From the NCBI GenBank assembly GCA_017477425.1, contig JAFUVT010000012.1, positions 1-64,000 of the forward strand: a stretch of DNA of 64,000 bases, given 5' to 3'. Positions 38,592-46,957 of this stretch are shown piece after piece. Position 1 is the stretch's first letter, and each line of letters begins with the position of its first letter. Under the pieces are notes generated by a model. That model was not told the origin of the DNA, searched no databases, and saw only the letters and a list, made by a program, of their open reading frames with translations. The stretch comes from Bacteroidales bacterium (lineage in GTDB: Bacteria > Bacteroidota > Bacteroidia > Bacteroidales > F082). Both the position numbers and the translations under genes were made by a program.

Positions 38592-39974
38592 ATGGAATCC
38601 CAAACAACAGAATACAAGCAGCAGTGGTCTGACAAATACCTCGCCTACATCAGCGGCTTTGCCAATGCGCAGGGAGGTACGCTCTATATCGGAATAAATG
38701 ATGCTGGCGAAGTCGTGGGCATCAACAATGCCGAATACCTTTTGGAAGCCCTTCCCAATAAAGCCATACAAGCCACAGGCGTCATTCCAGACATTGAAAT
38801 TCTTACAAAAGACGGCAAAGCATATATCGCCATTCACATCAAGCCGTCCGACCAGCCCGTTTCTTGCAACGGCAAGTATTATATGCGTAGTGGCAGCACA
38901 CTTCAAGAACTCAATGGCAGCGCACTTACCGACTTCCTGATGAAGCAAAACCATGTCACTTGGGACATGCACATCGAACCCAACGCAACACTTGACGACA
39001 TCGCCCCCGAAGCGGTAAAGTATTTTGTCAATTTCGCCATTGATGCCCGACGGTTGAACGAAAGCGCAAAACACGAAAACTTGGAGCATATTCTTCGCAA
39101 CCTCAAACTCATCAACAAGCAAGGGCAACTCACTTTTGCCGCTCTGATGCTGTTTGGAAAAGACATTGAAGAATACTGTCTTTCCGCATCTTTCCGTATT
39201 GGCAGGTTCGGTGCCACCCAAGCCGATTTGATTTTTGACGACACCATTGTTTGTCCGCTTATTAGAATGCCAGAGCGGGTGATACAAACCTTGCGCAGTC
39301 GATATTTGGTTGCACCCATCAAATATGAGGGTTTACATCGTATCGAGCCTTTGGAAATTCCCGAAGACGCACTTAGGGAAATGATTTGCAATGCCATCGT
39401 TCACAAGGATTATCGTGGCACATTCATCCAAATGCGCGTTTGGGATGACCACATCGACCTTTGGAACAGTGGTGAGTTTCCGCCAGAGATAACAGCCGAC
39501 AACCTAATGACAACCCACGAATCGCATCCTCGCAACAGTCTCATCGCCAAAGTGTTCTATTTGGCTGGTTTCATCGAGAGTTGGGGGCGCGGTTATGAGA
39601 AAATAAGTAATGCTTTCAAGAAAGAGCGACTACAAATACCGATGTTTGAGCAAGTCCGTGGCGGTGTGTTGGCAACTATACAACGAGAGGTTTTTGTCGC
39701 CCTCAACAAACAAAATGGCGGTAATGTGTCGGTGATTGACCGAATAAATGACCGAATAAAATCCATACAACTCACTGAAAATGAAGAAAAAGTATTTTTC
39801 TTCATTAAAGAGTTTGACCAATTAAATGACCAATTAACGACAAGCTATATTGCCCAAAAGATGGGTTTGTCCTATTCCACTATTCAACGAATCCTTCGTG
39901 TGTTGAAACAAAAGGAAATGGTGCAGCGTGTGGGAAGCAAAAAAACTGGATTTTGGCAGATAATAAATTCATAA
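38592..39974 (+). CDS. AlbA_2 (Schlafen-type) / HATPase_c_4 / winged-helix protein
   Basis: 460 residues. The N-terminal AlbA_2 domain (TEYKQQWSDKYLAYISGFANAQGGTLYIGINDAGEVVGI) is the putative nucleic-acid/nucleotide-binding domain found in Schlafen-like proteins. The middle HATPase_c_4 domain contains ALREMICNAIVHKDYRGT, VWDDHIDLWNSGEFP and FYLAGFIESWGRGYEKI. The C-terminus is a winged helix (TTSYIAQKMGLSYSTIQRILRVLKQKEMVQRVG). Such proteins are usually annotated as transcriptional regulators and occur in defence loci. Spacing of 4 bp from the DUF262 gene ties it to the cassette, where it could sense or regulate. Confidence 0.88.
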   Translation: MESQTTEYKQQWSDKYLAYISGFANAQGGTLYIGINDAGEVVGINNAEYLLEALPNKAIQATGVIPDIEILTKDGKAYIAIHIKPSDQPVSCNGKYYMRSGSTLQELNGSALTDFLMKQNHVTWDMHIEPNATLDDIAPEAVKYFVNFAIDARRLNESAKHENLEHILRNLKLINKQGQLTFAALMLFGKDIEEYCLSASFRIGRFGATQADLIFDDTIVCPLIRMPERVIQTLRSRYLVAPIKYEGLHRIEPLEIPEDALREMICNAIVHKDYRGTFIQMRVWDDHIDLWNSGEFPPEITADNLMTTHESHPRNSLIAKVFYLAGFIESWGRGYEKISNAFKKERLQIPMFEQVRGGVLATIQREVFVALNKQNGGNVSVIDRINDRIKSIQLTENEEKVFFFIKEFDQLNDQLTTSYIAQKMGLSYSTIQRILRVLKQKEMVQRVGSKKTGFWQIINS

Positions 39975-40000
39975 TTGTGCAGCCAAAAACTGCACAATTA
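39972..40000 (+). terminator. Hairpin after the DUF262 cassette
   Basis: TAATTGTGCAG and CTGCACAATTA form a perfect 11-bp stem around a 7-nt loop. The left arm begins inside the AlbA_2 stop codon. No U run follows, so termination is inferred from position. Confidence 0.55.
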
Positions 40001-40024
40001 CACGGCACAAAAAACTGATACGCC

Positions 40025-42304
40025 TCATCCCTTCACCGAAACCACCGCCTCCATCTCCATTGTCTTGAGCGTGCTTTCGGAGACCACGAACCACACTGTG
40101 TCGCCCTCTTGGAAAGTGATAGTGGCGGGCGGGGTCAGGATGAAATCGCCGTTGCGCTCAAAGGCAATCACCATGGCGTTGTAGCGGTCGCGGATGCCCG
40201 ATTCCTGCAAAGTGAGGCCAAGATAGCGACTATCTTTCTGTACCACAGACTTATAGATATTCACATCGCTCTCGGCGCGCTCCTTGACAAGCACATCGTC
40301 CTCAATCTCCACATGGGGCCTCAACTTGGCCAAGTGTTCTTCCGAGCCTACAAAAGTCACCTCGTCCATCGGGAAAAGCATGAAATCGGGATGCGGCAGG
40401 TCGAAGGCCTCTTCGGCACGCTCCACGCTCACCACGCTCACATTGAAGGCGTCGCGGAAATCGCTGTCGCCGATGGTCATGCCCGCATAGCGGCTCTTGG
40501 GACTCAGCGTCATCTTCTCCAAAGCGAAATTCTCTTGCAGCACCTCGGGAATCACAAACGACTGCTGCATTTGGCGCTTGTTCATGTTCTCCAAGAAACG
40601 GCCTTCGATGCGCTCGTACCAATGCATGATAGGACTCAAACCCCTCAAAATCAACAGATAAGTCAGCGAGGCGACGACGGCCATGATGAGGTCGTCCATC
40701 TGGACATGAATCGAGGCCCAAAACGGATCGTTCAGGTTATGATGGAATATGCGCGAGGCAAAGAACCAAGCGACGAGGAAACGCACAACATTCAAAATCG
40801 CCACCATTCGGCTGTTGGCTTTGTTCGACTTGACCATCTTCTCGGTCTCCTTGTCCAAGTCGTGCCTGAAGGCCAAAGCCCAAATAAACGGCGAGACGAT
40901 GGCCAGCGTGACGACCAGCGCAATCAACCCAGAAATCGGCTGACGCAGATAGCTCATCACAGGCTCAAGCAGGGAGAAACTCACCAGCGTCAAGGCCAGC
41001 AAAATGGCCGCATACAGCACCATGTGTTGCACCTGACTGAGTACGAAAGTCTTCATTGTCACCCGATTGCCGCTCTTCTCCTTCAGGCTCTTTTCCTTGT
41101 TTCCGAAGAATGAAGTCCAGCTTTCAGGCACCTTCCCTTCAATCCAATGGAACAACGGCTCGCCGCCTTTAATCAAATAAGGCGTGAGGAAAGTCGTGAT
41201 GATGGACACCGAGACGATGATAGGATACAAAAAGTCGTCGATGACACCGAAGCTCATACCCACCGTGGCGATGATGAACGAAAACTCGCCGATTTGCCCG
41301 AAGCACATTCCCGCACGCACGGCGTTGTGAAGGCTGTCGCCCGAGAGCAGCATGCCCACGCCCGAACTCAACGATTTCAGCACAACTACAACAATTGTAA
41401 TGACCAAAATCTGCCACCAATATTGCACCAAGATGGCCGGATTGACCATCATACCGACCGAAACGAAAAACACGGCCCCAAACAGGTTCTTAATCGGTGT
41501 GGTGAGTTTGTGAATCATCTCAGCCTCAAGCGTTTCGGCCAAGATGCTACCCATAATGAATGCGCCCAAAGCCGACGAAAAGCCCGCTTTGTTGGCCAGC
41601 CAAACCATCAGGAAACACAAGCCCACGGCAAAGACGGTCAGTGTCTCCTCCGACATGAATTTGCGCGACCATTTCAGGATGGTTGGGATGAGGAACACGC
41701 CGCCAATGTACCAAACCAAAAGGAAAAAGACCAGTCGCAACACACTGAACATCAATTCCTTTCCATCCAGAGCCGTACTTACGGCCAAGGTGGAAAGAAT
41801 GACCATCATCAGGATGGCGGCCAAGTCCTCGACCACCAGCACCCCAATGACGCTGCCCGTGAATTTCTCACTTTTCAGCTTCAAGTCGTCAAACGCCTTG
41901 GCGATGATTGTCGTCGACGACATCGAAAGCATGGCGCCGAGGAAGATGCTGTCCATCTGCGACCAGCCCAGCACCTTGCCGAGCAGAAAGCCGATGATAC
42001 ACATCGAAACCAGTTCCGTGAGGGCGGTAATGCCCACAGTGCCAGCCTGTTTCTTCAACTTCTTGAAACTGAACTCCAAGCCGATGGCAAACAGCAGGAA
42101 CACCATGCCGATTTCGCTCCAAGTCTCCACGCTGTGGTGGTCGTTGATGACGGGAAACCACGGGAAATAAGGCCCGATGAGCAGACCAGCGATGATGTAG
42201 CCCAAGACCAAAGGTTGCTTCAACCACTTAAACAATACGGTAGTGACGCCTGCCGTGACGAGAATCAGGGCGAGGTCGGAAAATAATGCGGGGAGTTCTG
42301 ACAT
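40025..42304 (-). CDS. Kef-type cation:proton antiporter with RCK_C domains (paralog 2)
   Basis: 759 residues from the ATG at 42304 (MSELPALFSDLALILVTAG). Same layout as paralog 1: CPA2 exchanger domain with GAMLSMSSTTIIAKAFDD, second membrane block and two RCK_C-like regions (VVSVERAEEAFDLPHPDFMLFPMDEVTFVG; AFERNGDFILTPPATITFQEGDTVWFVV). The two proteins run in parallel along almost their whole length, so they are paralogs, probably from an old tandem duplication. The DUF262 cassette lies between them. Promoter at 42324-42332. Confidence 0.9.
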   Translation of the reverse strand: MSELPALFSDLALILVTAGVTTVLFKWLKQPLVLGYIIAGLLIGPYFPWFPVINDHHSVETWSEIGMVFLLFAIGLEFSFKKLKKQAGTVGITALTELVSMCIIGFLLGKVLGWSQMDSIFLGAMLSMSSTTIIAKAFDDLKLKSEKFTGSVIGVLVVEDLAAILMMVILSTLAVSTALDGKELMFSVLRLVFFLLVWYIGGVFLIPTILKWSRKFMSEETLTVFAVGLCFLMVWLANKAGFSSALGAFIMGSILAETLEAEMIHKLTTPIKNLFGAVFFVSVGMMVNPAILVQYWWQILVITIVVVVLKSLSSGVGMLLSGDSLHNAVRAGMCFGQIGEFSFIIATVGMSFGVIDDFLYPIIVSVSIITTFLTPYLIKGGEPLFHWIEGKVPESWTSFFGNKEKSLKEKSGNRVTMKTFVLSQVQHMVLYAAILLALTLVSFSLLEPVMSYLRQPISGLIALVVTLAIVSPFIWALAFRHDLDKETEKMVKSNKANSRMVAILNVVRFLVAWFFASRIFHHNLNDPFWASIHVQMDDLIMAVVASLTYLLILRGLSPIMHWYERIEGRFLENMNKRQMQQSFVIPEVLQENFALEKMTLSPKSRYAGMTIGDSDFRDAFNVSVVSVERAEEAFDLPHPDFMLFPMDEVTFVGSEEHLAKLRPHVEIEDDVLVKERAESDVNIYKSVVQKDSRYLGLTLQESGIRDRYNAMVIAFERNGDFILTPPATITFQEGDTVWFVVSESTLKTMEMEAVVSVKG

Positions 42305-42323
42305 GGTTTTTGAATTTTGCGGT

Positions 42324-42332
42324 GCAAAACTA
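42324..42332 (-). promoter_or_regulatory. Promoter (-7) of antiporter 2
   Basis: The minus strand reads TAGTTTTGC 20 bp before the ATG at 42304. Confidence 0.5.
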
Positions 42333-42416
42333 GCTAAAAAGCAGGAAAAAACCAAAAGTTTTCAACCAAATGCGGAGGAATTAATGACGACCTTGAAAGT
42401 TTGTCAACGAGAAATG

Positions 42417-43985
42417 TCACTCACGCCTTTCAATCCGGCACTCATGCTGTTTGGTATCTCTATGATAGGTAATGCCAACAAGTAACAAATTGTCGGCATA
42501 TTGAGCCACCTTGGCAGGATATTGCCTGCGTTTGATTTGGTCGATGGCGGTATCGACGGCCTTGTCGTATTTCAGCTCAATGATGATAGCTGGGCTGTCG
42601 ACGTTCTTGCGCGGGATGAGCACCAAGTCTGCAAAGCCCTTACCTGTGGCCAACTCGCGGTGGATGATGTAGTCATTGGAGGCGTAGTAATAGGCAATGC
42701 TCAGCACGCAAGCCAACGAGTTCTCGTCGTTGTAGCTCAAGATGCTGGTGTTTTCGTCGTGGGCTACATCCACGCCATGGGCTACGGCTTCCTCGTCGCC
42801 ACGGAGCGTCGCCTGAAGAAGCTGCTTGGATTTTTCCAAAGCATCAGCAACATGGCTCCAATTGCACATCTTGACGGCGTTGACCATCTCTCCAGCCACC
42901 TCGCGGTTGGGAATGTAACACTCGCTCTCTTTCCAGTCGTATGAAAGGTAACCCAAGTGGATGAGCACGGTCAGCACATCGTCCTTAGTGTGTATGACCG
43001 ACATATCATTCTGGAATCCGGTGGGATCGACAGGACACCGCTCGCCCGCCAACATCCGCAATATGTCGTCCTTCAGTCCTTCGTAGTTCATTTGGATGTA
43101 ATGCGCCACTGCATCGTAGGCACCCGTGGCCGCCCAGAAACTGCGGCAGCGACGACTCCGAAGGGCCTGCATCACCGAGTTGGGGTTGAAAATCGACTGC
43201 TCATCGCCAATCTGATAGCCGTCATACCATTTCTCCAATTCATCGAAGTCCATGTGATGTCTTTCAGCCAAGGCTTTCACCTCGTCCCTCGTAAATCCAA
43301 AATAAGGTGCCATATCTACGGGCTCCACCATCGAATACTCGATGAAATTGTTGAGCGCCGACTCGGTCTTGTACTTCTTGATGGGCAATATACCTGTCAT
43401 ATAAACGCCGGCAAAGACCCGAGTGGCCTTTTCGCTCTTGAACAACCGTCTAAGCAAATTCACGTATTGGTCCATCGCCTCCGTACCAGGAGCGTATTCT
43501 CGGCAAATGGCATCCCATTCATCAATGATGAAAAAGAACTGCTGTCCTTTCGCTTCGCTCACGCGCAAAAGGTAATCCATAAGCCCGTCTTTCTCCCTCG
43601 TGGCAATGTCAGGATAAGCCTCACTTATGTCTGTCAGCAAAGCAAACTCTATGTTTTTAACGATGTTGCTGTCCTTTTTCGACACAAAATCGGTCAGGTC
43701 AAGATAGATGACGGGGTACTTGTTCAGATGCTTTTCAAACGACGGGTCATTGGCTATCTCAAGGTCGGCAAACAAATGGCGCGAGTCGCAAGAAAGGTCA
43801 TAGTAGGCACACAACATCTTGGCCGCCACCGACTTGCCAAAACGGCGGCTGCGCGAGACGCAACTGAGACTGCGTTCCGTGAAAAGTGTGTTGTTGACAA
43901 TGGCAATAAGCCCCGACTTGTCAACATATTCACTGTTCCTTACCCTTTGGAATCCGGCATTGCCGATATTGATGTATGCACCCAT
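42417..43985 (-). CDS. AAA-ATPase_like (PF09820-type) protein with C-terminal PD-(D/E)XK nuclease-like domain
   Basis: 522 residues. The N-terminal ATPase begins with the family text GNAGFQRVRNSEYVDKSGLI; the nucleotide site is degenerate (SRSRRFGKSVAAKML), with a Walker B-like FFFIIDEWDAI. The C-terminus is a PDDEXK_9-like nuclease fold (GFADLVLIPRKNVDSPAIIIELKYDKA, with the D and E-x-K residues). These proteins are very common and multi-copy in Bacteroidales, with no proven function. A 3'-end copy lies at 59658-59819. Promoter at 44004-44012. Confidence 0.85.
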   Translation of the reverse strand: MGAYINIGNAGFQRVRNSEYVDKSGLIAIVNNTLFTERSLSCVSRSRRFGKSVAAKMLCAYYDLSCDSRHLFADLEIANDPSFEKHLNKYPVIYLDLTDFVSKKDSNIVKNIEFALLTDISEAYPDIATREKDGLMDYLLRVSEAKGQQFFFIIDEWDAICREYAPGTEAMDQYVNLLRRLFKSEKATRVFAGVYMTGILPIKKYKTESALNNFIEYSMVEPVDMAPYFGFTRDEVKALAERHHMDFDELEKWYDGYQIGDEQSIFNPNSVMQALRSRRCRSFWAATGAYDAVAHYIQMNYEGLKDDILRMLAGERCPVDPTGFQNDMSVIHTKDDVLTVLIHLGYLSYDWKESECYIPNREVAGEMVNAVKMCNWSHVADALEKSKQLLQATLRGDEEAVAHGVDVAHDENTSILSYNDENSLACVLSIAYYYASNDYIIHRELATGKGFADLVLIPRKNVDSPAIIIELKYDKAVDTAIDQIKRRQYPAKVAQYADNLLLVGITYHRDTKQHECRIERRE

Positions 43986-44003
43986 GACGTTCTTGATTTT
44001 GGT

Positions 44004-44012
44004 GCAAAGATA
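44004..44012 (-). promoter_or_regulatory. Promoter (-7) of the PF09820-type ATPase gene
   Basis: The minus strand reads TATCTTTGCACC 19 bp before the ATG at 43985. Confidence 0.55.
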
Positions 44013-44053
44013 GGAATAATTTAGGAATTATCATGAGATAAGAGAAAAAGATG

Positions 44054-44082
44054 AAAAGGAGGCATCAGCCATTTTCTCCTTT
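44054..44082 (-). terminator. Possible terminator of the 14-gene run
   Basis: On the minus strand AAAGGAG and CTCCTTT form a 7-bp stem with a ~14-nt loop, followed by TTCATCTTTTTCTC. It lies ~50 bp after the last stop (44130). Weak stem, moderate support. Confidence 0.4.
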
Positions 44083-44129
44083 ATGATAATCAACCGTAAA
44101 TATGCAGTTTTTCTATTACATGAGTCCCC

Positions 44130-44594
44130 TTAATCCCGCATCAACGGCGTTTCAAAATATTTGGATACCAGTTTGTAGTCCATACCTTGGCACCCTTTTT
44201 TCGCACTTTCTATAATTGCTTTTGACACAACGGTATCTGGATAGGGTTCACCATGCCGTCCCCAGTTGACATACTCGTCCAATATGTCCAAATCCGGATA
44301 TATCTGCTGAAGCAGATCTTTTCTATCCAATATTTTTTTATATACCATCAAAGACCGTTTCCAACATCCCACCATCACATGAATATCGAAATAAGGATCA
44401 ATATCCCTATTCGGCACATATTGATGGGCTATGGCATAACTGAGCACCATAAACAATTCCTCATCCGAGGCCTCATCCAGCACTTTGGCAAAGCGTGCCT
44501 GTTCTTTCTCATAACCGTTTGGAGTATTACTTCCACAACCATTGATAGCTAATGCAATTGCTGCAATAAAACTTATTCTGAGTAGGGTTTTCAT
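44130..44594 (-). CDS. Lipoprotein of unknown function
   Basis: 154 residues. Signal peptide with lipobox INGC (Cys20). The mature part is helical and charged (EKEQARFAKVLDEASDEELFMVLSYAIAHQYV) and ends in KYFETPLMRD. No family recognised. It is the last gene of the minus-strand surface-protein run, separated from the preceding gene by a short decayed segment (44611-44700). Confidence 0.7.
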   Translation of the reverse strand: MKTLLRISFIAAIALAINGCGSNTPNGYEKEQARFAKVLDEASDEELFMVLSYAIAHQYVPNRDIDPYFDIHVMVGCWKRSLMVYKKILDRKDLLQQIYPDLDILDEYVNWGRHGEPYPDTVVSKAIIESAKKGCQGMDYKLVSKYFETPLMRD

Positions 44595-44610
44595 AACCGC
44601 TTTCTATGTG

Positions 44611-44700
44611 TTATTTGAATCCAATTACTTTCCAGTTACCATCCTCATTCACGACCAACACTTTAACGTTAGTGTCGCCATATTCCGTTATGTCTTGACA
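44611..44700 (-). pseudogene. Remnant of an exported-protein C-terminus
   Basis: The minus strand encodes CQDITEYGDTNVKVLVVNEDG then NWKVIGFK and a stop, the typical last strands of a small NTF2-like or similar exported protein (V-x-V-x-x-E-D-G-x-W-K-V). Upstream it is not open in frame. It looks like the leftover end of a deleted gene between two lipoprotein genes. Confidence 0.35.
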
Positions 44701-44768
44701 TGAGTGAAAACACAAGTATTATTGCTCCTCCTTTATCACACTTGAATTTCATATTGCTCTTCATTGTT

Positions 44769-45233
44769 TTAATTGTTAGTAGTAAAAGAATCCGACTTCT
44801 CTCCGTAAATATATTCATTTGACGCGACCAAAAACGGGCGAACATAATACTTTGTATTCGGTGTCAAATCCACTATAGTTATTTCAAAATGCTTTGATTG
44901 TATAAAACGGATAGAGTCACAATGATAGTTTTCAATTGTTGGATTAGGTGACGTTCCCCAACAAATACCATATGCAAAGTGTGCTTGATTGCATGACCCT
45001 TCCACAACGCCCTCAACTATTGCGGATGTTCGGGTCAACTCAGAAAGACCTAATAAGGTCACTTTGGATTGAATGACAACCGTATCTTGAACAATTGTAT
45101 CCGTGCCTACACTAGCGTCAAAATGATTATTCACGGTAATTTCGGAATGTGACTCGATGTGCACATCCTTATAACAACTTGTAAATAAAATGCCAGTCAA
45201 AATGACTACTAGTAGCCATGCTATTCTTTTCAT
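44769..45233 (-). CDS. Small lipoprotein with one Fn3-like repeat
   Basis: 154 residues. Lipobox FTSC (Cys20), a spacer, then one repeat unit: AHFAYGICWGTSPNPTIENY followed by LTPNTKYYVRPFLVASNEYIYGEKSDSFTT. This is the same ~85-residue unit found three to five times in the two preceding proteins. It is probably anchored in the outer membrane facing out. It appears to be a one-repeat derivative of its upstream neighbours. Confidence 0.75.
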   Translation of the reverse strand: MKRIAWLLVVILTGILFTSCYKDVHIESHSEITVNNHFDASVGTDTIVQDTVVIQSKVTLLGLSELTRTSAIVEGVVEGSCNQAHFAYGICWGTSPNPTIENYHCDSIRFIQSKHFEITIVDLTPNTKYYVRPFLVASNEYIYGEKSDSFTTNN

Positions 45234-45266
45234 TGTTTTACGATATTGATTAAACTTGTCTCTTTA

Positions 45267-46943
45267 TTATCTTGTGGCAAATACTATTTCTTCTCCGTAA
45301 TAAACCATATCCTCATCCTCTCTTTTTGCATAAGCACGAGCATAATAGTTCACGCTTGGTGCTAAATCAGACATATTAACATTAAATTGCTCAAAGGATG
45401 GGACTCCAGAATGAATTATCGTAGTAATTGAATGATGATCTTCGATGGTTGGTTCTGGAGCTATACTCCAGCAGAATCCATATGTAATCGTTCCATTGCA
45501 CCATTTCTCCAACACACCAGTACCATTGGCTGTAATCGATGTGGTTACATTCACATCCATTGTTCTGATTGGTGAAGTTGTCACCACAACATTTTCATTA
45601 AAACTATATGTAACATCTTGTGAGTCCTCATTTTGTGCATAACCCAGAATATAATACCTTGTGTTTGGTCGCAAAGAAGCAAAGGTCAAGTTCGTTGTTG
45701 TGGAAGAACTAACATCGCCACTGCTACTGACAGATAAAGATACGCCAATGCCAGTATGAGCCTTCTCAATAGTAGGCTGAGGCAAAGTGTCAATGCAAAT
45801 GCCTAAAGTTCCAGAAAATGAGCCAGAAAGCAATTCCATTTTAACGCTACATTTTACCATTGCACTAGTAACATCCGTGATCTCCAAAACAGTCACTTGT
45901 ATTTCGCTCTCTTCTGCTTTTGTTGTAAACTCCAATTCGGTGCCATAGCGTTCTCCTCCATTAGCGTTCTTGGCGTAACCACGAACGTAATATTTTGTAT
46001 TTGGCTGAAGCCCCGAAATCACATTAGCGAAGTTGCCAACATCCATTGTTCCACTTAAAGAACACGAACTCCCTCCAAATGTTGGATTTGGCGAATTACT
46101 CCAACAAACACCTCTTTCAACTATGGATGAGCCTCCATCCGAAAGAACATTGCCAATGTATTTTGCCGAATACTGATTGACATCAACAATCTCTCCAGTT
46201 TCAACCACGGGATAATCTAACCCAGCCCCTCCATTGGTACGTACAAGACGTACCCGATAGGAGCTTCCTGTAGATGCTTGTTTCGTTGCACCCGATATAA
46301 AGTCAACAATATAAGGTAATCCTTCATCATTGTCCGAGCTCCAATATCCATCTTCGTAAAAACCTCCAATGGATTCTTTATTATCAAATATGGCTTTCAA
46401 TTCGCTTTTATTTGGCACAAACCAATCACGACAATCGTAATTTGCATCCATGTTTTCATTCAAATTGTGACACAATTCACCCACATCTGACCATTTAGCT
46501 TCTCCAATGACATCAGGAAATATATAATATGTTTTTCCTCTATAAAGCATAGTAGGTAATTCTTCAATCATGGAATTATACAATACGATGTCTTGATAAT
46601 CATATTCTTTCCTGCCAATTCCCAAAAGGGGCAATTCCAGAATATGTGAGCCTCCTCCGTCAAAATAAATCGTTTCTCCATCAATTTCATCAAGTGTCGC
46701 TGTGAAAACAAAATGACCTTCCTCATCTGTTGTCTGCTGGTTAATTCTGACTCCTGCTGCACTTCTAAGAAACACACTGACTCCGGAAACGGGTGTGCCC
46801 TCGTTGGTTATAACGCGACCTTTGTATTCTGTTTCGGAATATACGCCTTCTTTAATTAGGTCTTTCACACACCTTGGCAACAAAACGAAAGTTGTCAGCC
46901 CAATTATCAAATATAGTATCCTAAATACGTGTTGTTTTTTCAT
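45267..46943 (-). CDS. Surface lipoprotein: carboxypeptidase-regulatory-like, FISUMP and Fn3-like repeats
   Basis: 558 residues. The signal sequence ends at an unusual lipobox LPRC (Cys25). Next is a CarboxypepD_reg-like beta-sandwich (YKGRVITNEGTPVSGVSVFLRSAAG). A FISUMP-type segment follows (WFVPNKSELKAIFDNKESIGG, YWSSD, SYRVRLVRTNG). Three Fn3-like units close the protein (VERGVCWSNSPNPTFGG...LQPNTKYYVRGYAKNANGGERYG and two more divergent). It is expected to be cell-surface exposed. It lies between the one-repeat lipoprotein (45267 is 34 bp from its start) and the 711-residue adhesin. Confidence 0.8.
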   Translation of the reverse strand: MKKQHVFRILYLIIGLTTFVLLPRCVKDLIKEGVYSETEYKGRVITNEGTPVSGVSVFLRSAAGVRINQQTTDEEGHFVFTATLDEIDGETIYFDGGGSHILELPLLGIGRKEYDYQDIVLYNSMIEELPTMLYRGKTYYIFPDVIGEAKWSDVGELCHNLNENMDANYDCRDWFVPNKSELKAIFDNKESIGGFYEDGYWSSDNDEGLPYIVDFISGATKQASTGSSYRVRLVRTNGGAGLDYPVVETGEIVDVNQYSAKYIGNVLSDGGSSIVERGVCWSNSPNPTFGGSSCSLSGTMDVGNFANVISGLQPNTKYYVRGYAKNANGGERYGTELEFTTKAEESEIQVTVLEITDVTSAMVKCSVKMELLSGSFSGTLGICIDTLPQPTIEKAHTGIGVSLSVSSSGDVSSSTTTNLTFASLRPNTRYYILGYAQNEDSQDVTYSFNENVVVTTSPIRTMDVNVTTSITANGTGVLEKWCNGTITYGFCWSIAPEPTIEDHHSITTIIHSGVPSFEQFNVNMSDLAPSVNYYARAYAKREDEDMVYYGEEIVFATR

Positions 46944-46957
46944 CAGCTTTTTCCATT

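Noticed and set aside
41147-42286. A 379-residue plus-strand open frame opposite antiporter 2
   Set aside because: A Glu/His/Arg-rich shadow of the antiporter; a similar one appears opposite antiporter 1.
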